A program made the translations under genes and the position numbers. A DNA stretch of 64,000 nt. It comes from Fratercula arctica (taxonomy: Eukaryota > Chordata > Aves > Charadriiformes > Alcidae). The notes below the pieces were generated by a model. That model worked only from the letters and a program-made list of their open reading frames with translations, had not been told where the DNA came from and ran no database searches. The DNA is taken from the NCBI GenBank assembly GCA_947846985.1, contig CANTUZ010000025.1, positions 19,962,100-20,026,099 on the forward strand, given 5' to 3'. Each line of letters begins with the position of its first letter. The first letter of the stretch is position 1. Shown one piece after another: positions 54,156 through 64,000 of the stretch.

Positions 54156-57100
54156 GATCAATAGAATCTGTGCAACGGAAATGTAGAAACCATATTTTGC
54201 TACTGAAACTTTTGAACTTCAGGGGCCATTTCCTGAGATTAAAAACCATTCCAAGTGTGTCAAAGTGTGGAAGCTCATTGGGACCACTTGAAAACTCTGT
54301 GTGTGTTTATTCTGCATATGATGGACAGGTACAAATTTGCTCAATTTGTGCTCTGACACAAGGACAAACCTGGCTATTAGCTCAAGCCCAGCATCGTACT
54401 AATGCAGTTACATATTGTTCAGCTTGGAGTGTCTGTCCGCCATATCCCACATATATATGGGAAAAATAAGCACAGGGAGGAACTTTTCCTCTACAAATAT
54501 AATTGAAACCTACAGATATGTTGGTCAGAAGGTAATTCACATATTAAGCACTATAAATATTTTTCCTAAATACTCCGATGTTGTGAACTGAGTTCTGCAT
54601 GAGATGTCCTGTGATCTCTGCGTATAGCTCTGAAATTTTAGACCTCTTCGGAAAAAGGCCAGTTTCTTCTTGACTCTACATAGATGTTCAGGAACAGAAG
54701 AGCAGACGAGAGGAGGTGCCAAGGGTACCTCAAGCAACTGCACCTTAAACTAAAAGCTGGAAGAATTGCAGTCCCACTGTTCAGAAAACAGCGTAGGCTT
54801 CTCCTTTGTGGCTTGCTCTGGGATACCTGGCACCTCAGGCAAGTAGGTCAGATGCAGGACTGTGACTTTTCCCTTTTGTCTCTAGGGGGACAGTAAAAAT
54901 ACACCAATGGAAAGCTACCACTGCGTAACCAGCGCAGTTTTGTACAGCTCCAAATACAGGAGCGTGCCCCCAGGGCATGAGCAAGGCATGAAACCAGCCT
55001 TTGCAGTGGTATGGTTTGATCTTGAGCAGCAATTAGCTTGGCACTTGGGGGGATGCAGTACCTGCACAGCGGGCCATGCCTCGTGCAGCCCAGCACTGTG
55101 CATTGTGTTGGATTTTCAGTGGCCCAATAGGTGACATACAAAACCCCACAGCTTCCTTCCTGCCTTGCAGAGCCCACTCTAAGTGTGCCCCTAGGTTTAA
55201 CCCCAAAGGTTAAACAAGCACAGATATTCCTGGCAAAACTGATGCACTTCAGCTGTTTTTCAGACAGAGGGAAATATTTTTCAGTCTGGTTAGGCAGACT
55301 TAAAGTAAAATAAAATCCCGGAAAAGAGTGAACACAAGTATTAGCTAAGTAAAAGGTGAATGCGCACAGCTTCTTTGGAGACATAGCTGGTAGGGAAATG
55401 TCTTTGCTACAGGTATCTGGATGAGAAGACAGCTTTCATGGCAGAAACTGTAAGTGATGATAATGCCATGTTTGCTGACGCAGTCTGGCCTAGGCAAGCT
55501 GGTGGCTGTAGGTGCAATGGCAGCCAGCTGGTGTCGGGGATGGTCTATGCCTGCAAGCAGCAGAGTGGCTGTGCAGCTGCTCTGAAGCGAGCGCAGCTTG
55601 GTACGGGCTCCCAGCAAACTCCCGTGCCTCTGAGCTCGCCCCCATCCTGGGCATCAGCCTGGGTCTGTGCTGAAGCATGTTTTTTGTCCGAAGGGGCTAC
55701 TGAATTACACATCTTTGTATGCTTGCACAAACCCTTTACCTAGCTGCCTACAGCATGTTCGGACAGCAGGGGACTGTATGGGGAAAGTGAGCATTCCCTA
55801 CATCCCCAGTAATTCTGTTTTCTGTTTCTGCACTTGCTTAATCCAAGAGGAGATTTGCTGGCGGATGGTGGGGAGGGGGCAGGAATCCCTGCTCATCGTA
55901 TGTAGCACGATTCATGTCACATGCAAAGGGACTAGCTGTGCAGCCTCTCCAATACATTCCATGGCTGCAGTGAGCTCTGCTTAATCCATGGCAGATTTAT
56001 AACTAAGCCCAGATGGTGCCATGTGAAATCACTCCATCAAAACTCTACAGCCAGGAACATTTTTCTAAAATTAAGACCAGGAACATAGACATGCATCCTT
56101 GGGTCAGTTAAGACTGTGTACCTGCCTGGAAGGATGACTTGTCTGAGAAGGGCCTTCATGAGGCCTGATCTACATGGTGACAAAGGCACCGGAGGGCCTT
56201 TATCTTCAAAGATATTGAGACTGCAGGAACTATGGTATTTTTGAAACCAGTAGGCCATCTCCTGTAGTGTGCTTTCTCAGGCAGCAGGTGCTTAGAAGTG
56301 CTGAGCAGATATAGAAAAAACTTTCTCTGGTATGTCCTCCTAGTTTCCAGCAATCAGTGTTTTAGAGAATGCCTGTGCTAGAGGTTGTGTCCAGATCACA
56401 GATAACTGTAGTCAGTGGATCTATTCCTCATCAGTTTGTCTGCTGTTACTGGTTGTTATGATTTTGGCTTCTACATCATACTAAATTACATGGTTAAATT
56501 TGGTATGCCCAGTAATCTTGTACTTTCAGAAATAGTGATTGCTATTCTATGCACTATTCCTTATTTTATAAATCTCTATCAGCGATGCTCACGGACCTAC
56601 ATTCTTCTGAGGTTCTGGTCTGGCTCCTTTTACATAGATCTTGTTTAAGCCAGCAGCCAGTGCAGATACTTTGAGTTTGGTGGATGTCTGCAATAGTGAA
56701 GAACAGCAAAATTGTGATTTCTTGCAGTAGAAACAAATCGATTTTCTCTGTCAAATTTTTACAACTGAGGACCATGAAATGAGATAGACTGAGGGAAGTT
56801 ATGAAAAGACCTTCCTGAAATAAATACTTCTGTAACATACGGAATGGGATGCAGATATTTCTATGAGCATTTTCTTAAGACCACATTGCCAATGTAGAGC
56901 TGAGCCAGAGCATGTACAGCAGCTGCTTAAACATGGGGGATAGATTTCTCTAGGAGGGTCTGCTGCTGAATCAATGGAGTTCTGGCATTGATTAATTTAG
57001 ACCAGTAATTAGTAAAACAAATGAAAAACAGCAGACAGGGGTTATAGTAGAAAATACCTGCCATGATGCCAGAAAGGCTTCTGAAATATCTTAGAGCAGG

Positions 57101-59515
57101 TTTGCTTTCCTTCTAGTAGGAGGATACTCAAGAAAGGAGAGAAGATAGATAAAGTTCTTTCTTAGACTGTAAAGAGGCTAGAAAGCTTAGCATACTTAAA
57201 AATGCTTAGCAAACTCTATCTTACTGTAAAGCCATTGCTGTGCAATCTACTGCCATGTTTTGCTTTGGGCACATTTTGCTTTCACAGAGCTGTTATTGGA
57301 GGCGGAGCAAATATACTCCCAGGAGTAACTGGGCCATACACTGTGTGGTAGAAAGTATATGTTCACAATGCCAAAACAAGTAGAGCCAAAGTGGCAAGAG
57401 GTGAAAGGGATAGGGTATACCACTTGTTTTATGGCATACAGCACTCCTCAAGCTTTGATTCTTCTAGTTGCACAAAAGTTGGCAGTGTTGCAAGTAATTT
57501 GGTGTTCTAATTGATATTTCTCTCTCCTGGATGCTAAGCATCCCATAAACACAACAGACAGCCTACACATATATATGTACGTATACACTACTCTCTCCAT
57601 ACACATTTACACACGCATATATAGTGGCCAATCTAATATATATGTGTACAATTGATATGTCTAATACATAATACAGTTATTTCAAACGCTATTGACAGCA
57701 TATAAGATGGTGCAGTTGCCTAAAAATCTCTTGTGAAATCTCCCGTTTCTTTTTAGGTAATGCTATTTGCAAAAAGTCTTCAGATGTAAAAAGCAATATT
57801 TTATTATTTGAGAATAATTAAAAATGCAGATTTTCTTTGGATCTATGTTTTTACTCATCCCATTAAATGTTGGTCACCTGGACATTTTAATCGGGATTAT
57901 GGTGTCTAATGAATTATCTAACTAGATAACACTTCTTGCTAATTAGAGTGGCCTGTCCACTAGACGTTTTCTGAAGGCCGTGTTGGTGCATGAAGCAGAA
58001 TGCTTTGGAGGACAAGAGACTGTGTGAGACCAAGGTCAGAGGTAGGATGTTGCAAGGTATATGAGAGCGCAAACATGAGTGTTAACATGGAAGTGGTTTT
58101 TTAAACCAGTTGATTAAAAAGGCACTAATAGAAAAAAAACACAACAGACATACTTTTCTGGGAGTAATCATATATATTCAATTGCTATTCAAATTATATT
58201 CAATTGTATCTATTGAATCTGAAGAGATGATGTGCACAGAAGGCAATAAAGAACCCCAGAAAATGACAATGAGAAAGCTCATTTTAAAGAAACTATTAGA
58301 AAATATCTAATTTCTTGCTCCGAATAGTTTTGAGTTGGACATGTTTGCATTCTGGTGGTCACCATGTTGTTTGAGAGAGTTTCAGTTGGATGCACTTGAG
58401 ACCCACTTACATTTTCTGTCTACTTACGATTTTTCATCACCTTAAGTCCATAATTTTTTGCAGTTCCCAAGAACACAGAACACAAAGAGGTCCTGATTCT
58501 TTACTTAGAAGGAAGGACAACAATTCAAAATAGGGGGAAGAAACACAGCATAGTAAAATGTAGGCTGAATATCTGGAGAGATGTCATGGTAGTAAGATAA
58601 ATTAGACTGTAAAAGAGTATGATGAAAGCCTGAGAGTCATTTAAACTAGAAAGAACAAATCTGCCTGACATATACTGTAGAGAACAACCCTACACTCATG
58701 GTGAGGGACAAGATAATATCATAGGTATTTTCCATCATTTATTTTCTACTGTCTATAATCTTTGATAAAACATACTTTTATGGAGAGGGGCCAATACTTT
58801 AAGCCTAGGTGTTGACACTTGAATCTACTTTAAAGAAGTAACAGGGGACTGCAATCAGTCACAGGGAACCTTTCCAAAACTCTAACACATGGTGCAAGAG
58901 GAGCTGAGAAGTTACTGTGTTGAATGGACAGATGGTGCTTAAAAAAGCAGAGGCTGCCCAGCAGTCCACGTCTGTATAGAAGTTAGTCTTAGAGTGCTCC
59001 ATTAGCAGTTGGCTTCTATATATTATCATAACAAAAATCATAATGAATAGAAAAAAACAGGGTATTGTTTTTGTGATACTGATAACTAAATCCAAAGCCT
59101 CCAACCGAATCTGCATGTGGCTCTTGCAAAGCAGGGTGCGGTTTCAGAATATATATAAAAAAGGTTTTTTAGCACTGGAGTTTTATCCTTTCCACAGTTA
59201 TGACACAGCACATACAACTTTTTTCTAGTGTCATAAGAATTAACACAAAGAGCTGCCAAGATATTGCCTCTGGCTACTACATGACCAACGTAATCGTACT
59301 GTTAGCTGCTGGCCTGAATATAAAACACACATGAGAATGACAATATATGATAGCCTTGTAGCTTTTGTGCTCACAATATTACAGCAATATTTCCCCCTCA
59401 GCATTACAAACATGGAAATTACAAATATCAAAGGTAATATGTATTGCAGGAAACTATACACTAAATTTCCTTACACTCTTTACATTGTTTTTTTTCTTTT
59501 TTAAATAAAACCTAG
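54156..59515. other. Non-coding stretch, no gene seen
   Basis: Short chance ORFs, including overlapping ones on both strands at 54840-55740 where GC is slightly higher. A degenerate TATATATG/ACACAT simple repeat lies at about 57555-57660. No LTR ends, CR1 tails or recognisable exons. Confidence 0.5.
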
Positions 59516-59520
59516 CATGT

Positions 59521-59856
59521 TGTCCTGGTTCCGGCAGGGACAGGGTTAAGTATTCCATGCCATGTGAGCCACGCCCACCCTGAGATTAAAAGGAGGGAGG
59601 GGGCAGGCAGTCGGGTTTGGAGCAGGCTGGTGTATCCCAGGTCCGGACCGGCGGGGAGCGGCGGTTCCGTATTCGCGTCTGTATATTTCTCTGTCGGTGG
59701 TGTTGTTGTTGTTTTCTTGTTCCCTTTGCTGTTCTGTTAAACTGCCTTTGTCTCAACCCAAGAGTTTTGCCTTTTTCTTTTGATCCTTCCCGTACCAGGA
59801 AGCGCTGAGCGAGCGACACGTGGTTCTTTGTTGCCATCTGAGGCCAAACCACGACA
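59521..59856 (+). repeat. Solo ERV-L-like LTR, 336 bp, CATGT duplication
   Basis: TGTCCTGGTTCCGGC...CCACGACA, the same family as the LTRs of proviruses A and B. CATGT is present at 59516-59520 and 59857-59861, so the insertion ends are intact and the interior was lost by LTR-LTR recombination. Confidence 0.92.
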
Positions 59857-59861
59857 CATGT

Positions 59862-60231
59862 ATGTGGAGAACATAATTAAACAAAAGTACATTTGTCTTA
59901 CCTGAAACTAATTGATTCTGTAAAATCTACTTGAGAGAGGACAAAGAACAGGTGATTAAACATAACCTCAGGCAGTCAAACAAATGAAAACTTCCAAGCT
60001 ATGTATTTACAGTGGAAGGAGATAATACACTGTCAGGGTGCAGTCTTCCAAAGCATTCAGCCCAGATTCAGCCAGCCAGGTAAGCCCAAAGTCCACCCAA
60101 GTCCTTGCCTACTGCTTCCTATTTCTTGGCTTCAGCTCTTCAGAAACATATAACCAACATGAAATTTTGGCCATTTGAATTTGGAGTTCTCTCTTGTCCC
60201 ACTGATAAGAATTGTAGATTTAAGAGACAGT
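59862..60231. other. Short non-coding gap
   Basis: Between the solo LTR and the CR1 tail. Nothing recognised. Confidence 0.5.
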
Positions 60232-60310
60232 TATAGAATCATAGAACCATAGGGTTGGAAGGGACCTCTGGAGATCATCTAGTCCAACCCCCCTGCCTGA
60301 GCAGGGTCAC

Positions 60311-63226
60311 CTAGAGCAGGTTACACAGGAACACGTCCAGGCGGGTTTTGAATGTCTCCAGAGATGGAGACTCCACCACCTCTCTGGGCAGCCTGTTCCA
60401 GTGCTCTGCCACCCTCAGGGTAAAGAAGTTCCTCCTCATGTTTAGGTGGAACTTCTTATGCTCAAGTTTGTGCCCATTGCCTCTTGTCCTGTCCCCAGGC
60501 ACTACTGAAAAGAGCCTGGTCCCATCCTCCTGACTCCCACCCTTTAAGTATTTATAAGTGTTGATAAGATCTCCCCTCAGCCGTCTTTTTTCCAGACTGA
60601 AGAGACCCAAATCCCTCAGCCTTTCTTCATAAGAGAGGTGTTCCAGTCCCCTAATCATCTTGGTAGCCCTCTGCTGCACCCTTTCCAGCAGTTCCCTGTC
60701 CTTCTGGAACCGGGGAGCCCAGAACTGGACACAGTACTCCAGGTGTGGCCTCACCAATGCAGAGTAGAGGGGGAGGATGACCTCCCTTGACCTGCTGGCC
60801 ACACTCTTTTTGATGCACCCCAGGATGCCATTGGCCTTCTTGGCCACAAGGGCACATTGTTGACTCATGGTCATCCTGTTGTCCACCAGGACTCCCAGAT
60901 CTCTTTCCACAGAGCTGCTCTCCAGCAGGTCAGCCCCCAACCTGTACTGGTGCATGGGGTTGTTCCTCCCCAGGTGCAGCACCCTACACTTGCCCTTGTT
61001 GAATTTCATAAGGTTTCTCTCTGCCCAGATCTCCAACCTGTCTAGGTCTCTCTGTATGGCAGCACAGCCCTCCGGTGTGTCAGCCGCCCCCCCCAGCTTT
61101 GTGTCATCAGCAAACTTGCTGAGGGTGCACTCTATCCCCTCATCCAGGTCATTGATGAATATATTGAAGAGGACTGGACCCAGTACTGACCCCTGGGGAA
61201 CACCACTCGTCACTGGTCTCCAACTAGATTCTGTGCCCCTAATCACAACCCTCTGAGCTCTGTCTTTCAACCAGTTTTCTATCCACCTTACTGTCCATTC
61301 ATCTAACCCACACTTCCTAAGCTTCCCTATGAGGATGCTGTGGGAGACCGTGTCAAACGCCTTGCTTAAGTCAAGATAGACCACATCTACCGCCCTCCCC
61401 TCATCTATCCATCCAGTCATGCCATCGTAGAAGGCTATCAGATTAGTCAGACATGATTTCCCCTTGGTGAATCCATGATGAGTACTTCCGATAGCTTTCT
61501 TTTCCTCCACGTGCCTTGAGATGACGCCCAGAACGAGCTGTTCCATCATCTTTCCAGGGATGGAGGTGAGGCTGACCGGCCTGTAGTTCCCCGGCTCCTC
61601 CTTCTTGCCCTTTCTGAAGACTGGAGTGACATTAGCTTTCCTCCAGTCCTCAGGCACCTCGCCTGTTCTCCAGGACCTTTCAAAGATGATGGAGAGCGGC
61701 CCAGCAATGACTTCTGCCAGCTCCCTCAGCACTCTCGGGTGCATCCCATCGGGGCCCATGGACTTGTGAATATCTAAATGATCTAATTGATCCCTCACTC
61801 GCTCCTCCTCAACCCAAGGGAAGTCTTCTTCTTTCCCCGTTACTTTATTCAATGCCTGGGACTTCTGAGGGCTGGGCCGAGCAGAAAAGACCGAAGCAAA
61901 GGCGGCATTCAGTAACTCTGCCTTCTCCGCATCCTCCGTCACCATGACTCCTGTCTCATTCAACAGTGGGCCCACAACTTCTCTGGTCTTCCTTTTGCTT
62001 CCAATATACTTGTAGAAGCTCTTTTTGTTGTGCTTGATGTCCCTAGCCAGGTCTAATTCCAAGGTGGCCTTGGCTTTCCTTGTTTCATCCCTGCACGCTC
62101 TGGTGGCATTCTTGTAATCCTCCCAAGGGGTCAGTCCCTTCTTCCACTTATTATAAACTTCCTTCTTCCACTTGAGCTTTTTCTGAAGCTCCCTGCTTAA
62201 CCATGCAGGTCTCCTGCGTCCCTTGGCCGATTTCTTTCTCTTAGGGATGCACCGATCCTGAGCTCGGAGGAAGTGGTCTTTGAATATCAACCAGCTTTCT
62301 TGAGCCCCTTTGCCTTCCGTAGCCCTAGCCCACGGGATCTCTCCAAGCAGTTTCTTGAAGAGGTCAAAGTTAGCCCTCCTGAATTCCAAGGTTGTAATTT
62401 TACTTCTTGTTGTTTTGTGGATAGTGCCCATGATCCTGAACTCAATCATTTCATGATCACTACAACCTAGGGTGCCCCCAACCTTAATGTCCTCCACCAA
62501 TCCCTCTGTGTTTGTCAGTACCAGGTCTAGAAGTGCTCCTCTCCTTGTTGGCTCCTGTACCACCTGTGTCAAAAAGTTGTCATCAATGCACTGGAGGAGC
62601 CTCCTGGACTGCCCATGCCTGGCTGTGTGGTCTTCCCAGCAGATATCAGGGTGATTGAAGTCCCCCATGAGAACCAGGGCCTGCGATTGCGAGGCTACCT
62701 TCAGTTGTCTGTAAAAAGCCTCATCAGTTTCCCCATCCTGATCAGGTGGCCTGTAATAAACACCCACAACAGTGTCCCTCATATTTTCCTGTCCCTTAAT
62801 CCTCACCCATAAGCTCTCGACCCGCTCTTCATCCGCCCCTAGCGAGAGCTCAATGCATTCCAAATGCTCTCTCACATAGAGTGCAATTCCACCTCCCCGC
62901 CTTGCTGGTCTGTCTTTCCTGAAAAGGACATAGCCACCCATGACAGCATTCCAGTCATGCGAGTTGTCCCACCACGTCGCAGTAATTGCAATGAGATCGT
63001 GGCCCCGCAACCGCACACAGATCTCCAGCTCTTCCTGCTTATTCCCCGTGCTGCGTGCATTGGTGTATAAGCATTTCAGAGAGGGAGTTGTGTGTGTAGT
63101 TTTGACCCTTGAGATGTGGTGTGCCTTCTGGCTTTCAGAAATACTGGCACACTGGCCCACAAGCGCTGAGCAACTACGCCCTGGCACCTCACCAGCAAGC
63201 CCAGTACCATCCCCACCCCCCTTCAA
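60311..63226 (-). CDS. CR1 ORF2: endonuclease-reverse transcriptase, intact frame
   Basis: 971 codons. The APE-type endonuclease spans ~50-265, with Asn56 in YTNA, GDFNHPD at 188-194 and SDH at 256-258. The catalytic Glu expected in ITETW is Ala83 (codon GCG at 62980-62978); the CR1 at 20-24 kb still has Glu there. RT spans ~480-800, with [11 protein letters not shown] (Asp619), [11 protein letters not shown] (674-684) and FADDTKLGG (Asp707/708). The C-terminal [10 protein letters not shown] and [12 protein letters not shown] blocks follow. The protein nicks target DNA and primes reverse transcription there. The frame begins with TTG; the first ATG is codon 96, past two endonuclease motifs. 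It is open upstream to the ORF1 slippery site. RT looks competent, endonuclease impaired. Confidence 0.93.
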   Translation of the reverse strand: MKGGGDGTGLAGEVPGRSCSALVGQCASISESQKAHHISRVKTTHTTPSLKCLYTNARSTGNKQEELEICVRLRGHDLIAITATWWDNSHDWNAVMGGYVLFRKDRPARRGGGIALYVREHLECIELSLGADEERVESLWVRIKGQENMRDTVVGVYYRPPDQDGETDEAFYRQLKVASQSQALVLMGDFNHPDICWEDHTARHGQSRRLLQCIDDNFLTQVVQEPTRRGALLDLVLTNTEGLVEDIKVGGTLGCSDHEMIEFRIMGTIHKTTRSKITTLEFRRANFDLFKKLLGEIPWARATEGKGAQESWLIFKDHFLRAQDRCIPKRKKSAKGRRRPAWLSRELQKKLKWKKEVYNKWKKGLTPWEDYKNATRACRDETRKAKATLELDLARDIKHNKKSFYKYIGSKRKTREVVGPLLNETGVMVTEDAEKAELLNAAFASVFSARPSPQKSQALNKVTGKEEDFPWVEEERVRDQLDHLDIHKSMGPDGMHPRVLRELAEVIAGPLSIIFERSWRTGEVPEDWRKANVTPVFRKGKKEEPGNYRPVSLTSIPGKMMEQLVLGVISRHVEEKKAIGSTHHGFTKGKSCLTNLIAFYDGMTGWIDEGRAVDVVYLDLSKAFDTVSHSILIGKLRKCGLDEWTVRWIENWLKDRAQRVVIRGTESSWRPVTSGVPQGSVLGPVLFNIFINDLDEGIECTLSKFADDTKLGGAADTPEGCAAIQRDLDRLEIWAERNLMKFNKGKCRVLHLGRNNPMHQYRLGADLLESSSVERDLGVLVDNRMTMSQQCALVAKKANGILGCIKKSVASRSREVILPLYSALVRPHLEYCVQFWAPRFQKDRELLERVQQRATKMIRGLEHLSYEERLRDLGLFSLEKRRLRGDLINTYKYLKGGSQEDGTRLFSVVPGDRTRGNGHKLEHKKFHLNMRRNFFTLRVAEHWNRLPREVVESPSLETFKTRLDVFLCNLL

Positions 63227-63228
63227 AT

Positions 63229-64000
63229 CTAGTTTAAAGCCCTCTCAATGAGTCCTGATAACTCTTGTCCTAGAACCCTTTTTCCCCTGGAGGTCAAGGT
63301 ATTCCTGCCTGTTACCAGCAGGCCAGGCGTTTTGTAGATCAGGCCATGATCAAAGAACCCAAAGTCCTGCCGGCAGCACCAAGCTCGAAGCCAGGCATTG
63401 ATCTGCTGGCTCCTCCTATTTACCCCCTCATCATTCCCCACAACAGGGGGGATAGACGAGAACACAACTTGCGCTCCTGATCCCTTGACCAGGCGTCCCA
63501 GGGTCTTGAAATCTTTCTTCATTGCCCTTGGACTTCTTCTTGTTACCTCGTCGCTGCCTACCTGAAAGAGCAAAAGTGGATAGTAGTCTGAGGGCCGTAC
63601 CAGGGAAGGAAGCATCCTCTTCACGTCCTTGACCCGGGCCCCAGGGAGGCAGCAGACCTCCCTATGTACTGGGTCCGGCCTGCATATTGGGCCTTCCGCT
63701 CCCTTCAGTAGTGAGTCACCTACGACAAGGACCCGTCTTTTCTTCCTTACCGCAGAGGTTTTGATGCAGGGGGAGGTCTGACTAGACCTTGCTGACGGCT
63801 CCAAGGTAGGAGAAGTAGGAGAAATATTGTGCTCATCATCATCCAGGTTCCTCTGTAGAGCACTGTACCTGTTAAATAATGGCACCTGGGAAGATGGGGT
63901 AGTCACTGGGCAGTCTCGAGTGCGGCGCCTGTTGCGCCGTGCAGGAACTACCTGCCATTGCCCCCTGTCCTCCAGGTTACTGCCTTCAGTTGAGGTGACA
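63229..64000 (-). CDS. CR1 ORF1, C-terminal part with esterase domain (partial)
   Basis: Open from the window edge to a TAG at 63231-63229. An Arg-rich stretch (RRNRRRTR) precedes the esterase domain. VVGDSLLKG holds the nucleophile (Ser codon 63714-63712) and LFQVGSDE is the third SGNH block. The last block reads [13 protein letters not shown], where the CR1 at 21.6 kb reads ASDGKHLSQRGKR, so the Asp and His of the triad are Gly and Thr. The C-terminus is RALN. CR1 ORF1 proteins bind RNA; the esterase role is not settled. The N-terminus is outside the window. Confidence 0.85.
   Translation of the reverse strand, partial: VTSTEGSNLEDRGQWQVVPARRNRRRTRDCPVTTPSSQVPLFNRYSALQRNLDDDEHNISPTSPTLEPSARSSQTSPCIKTSAVRKKRRVLVVGDSLLKGAEGPICRPDPVHREVCCLPGARVKDVKRMLPSLVRPSDYYPLLLFQVGSDEVTRRSPRAMKKDFKTLGRLVKGSGAQVVFSSIPPVVGNDEGVNRRSQQINAWLRAWCCRQDFGFFDHGLIYKTPGLLVTGRNTLTSRGKRVLGQELSGLIERALN
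63232..63238 (-). other. Candidate -1 frameshift heptamer at ORF1/ORF2 junction
   Basis: Minus-strand TTTAAAC, read T-TTA-AAC in the ORF1 frame, lies directly before the ORF1 TAG. The -1 frame (CTA GAT TTG AAG) leads straight into the 971-codon ORF2, which has no AUG near its start. A G-rich run (GGGGGGTGGGG) follows 9 nt after the heptamer. Function is inference. Confidence 0.45.

Larger units (their letters stand above)
60232..64000 (-). mobile_element. CR1 LINE with intact ORF2, runs off the window
   Basis: The 3' tail at 60232 (plus TTATAGAATCATAGAACCAT) is followed by a short 3'UTR, a 971-codon ORF2 and an ORF1 open to the window edge. No stop or shift is seen in 3.7 kb, in sharp contrast to the other three CR1 copies. 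This points to a young insertion. Whether the 5'UTR and promoter are present cannot be seen. Confidence 0.93.

Noticed and set aside
57555..57660. TATATATG/ACACAT-rich stretch
   Set aside because: Degenerate simple repeat with no sign of an origin, array or regulatory element.
1..64000. CRISPR array, tRNA or rRNA genes
   Set aside because: No spaced identical repeats of CRISPR type were seen, and no tRNA cloverleaf or rRNA segment was recognised. The tRNA-like matches are primer-binding sites.

Overview
The window is bird genomic DNA made up mostly of retroelements. The CR1 LINEs carry the avian 3' tail built on ATTCTATG. There are also retroviral remnants of gammaretrovirus-like and ERV-L-like type. 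No host exon, tRNA, rRNA or CRISPR could be supported. The gaps between elements are AT-rich and non-coding, and read as intronic or intergenic sequence. A GC- and CpG-rich block at 7435-7800 is the only hint of a host promoter.

Layout. 1-2430: minus-strand remnant of a gammaretrovirus-like provirus (env start, integrase, RNase H), cut by the window edge. 7862-13587: plus-strand gammaretrovirus-like provirus, missing its 5' LTR and most of gag, with pro-pol and env frames broken many times and a clean 639-bp 3' LTR. 14495-17022: plus-strand CR1 with a small antisense CR1 inserted in its 3'UTR. 20290-29245: plus-strand near-full-length CR1 with an internally deleted ERV-L-like provirus (A, 24624-29205, minus) inserted in its 3'UTR. 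29519-31368: minus-strand CR1 split by a 768-bp LTR. 37478-43930: plus-strand ERV-L-like provirus B, nearly complete. 46951-49173: short minus-strand provirus C with almost no coding sequence. 49774-50538, 52839-53343, 53716-54155 and 59521-59856: LTR-derived elements. 60232-64000: minus-strand CR1 with an intact 971-codon ORF2, running off the window.

The ERV-L-like elements share TGTCC/TGTCG...GACA-type LTR ends and 5-bp target duplications (CCTTT, TATGT, CATGT; CCAGG for the related LTR at 49774). Their primer-binding sites are complementary to the 3' end of tRNA-Lys (CUU type). Copies A and B have a gag frame followed, in the same frame after a UAG, by protease-RT-RNase H-integrase. They have no recognisable env or dUTPase.

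The most interesting signals concern translation. In both long CR1 copies ORF1 ends in a zero-frame T-TTA-AAC directly before its UAG, and a -1 shift there enters the open ORF2 frame. In both ERV-L-like copies the gag UAG is followed 10 nt later by a stem-loop whose loop can pair downstream, as in a gammaretroviral readthrough pseudoknot. Also notable: the CR1 with the cleanest frames lacks the endonuclease catalytic Glu and two esterase residues.
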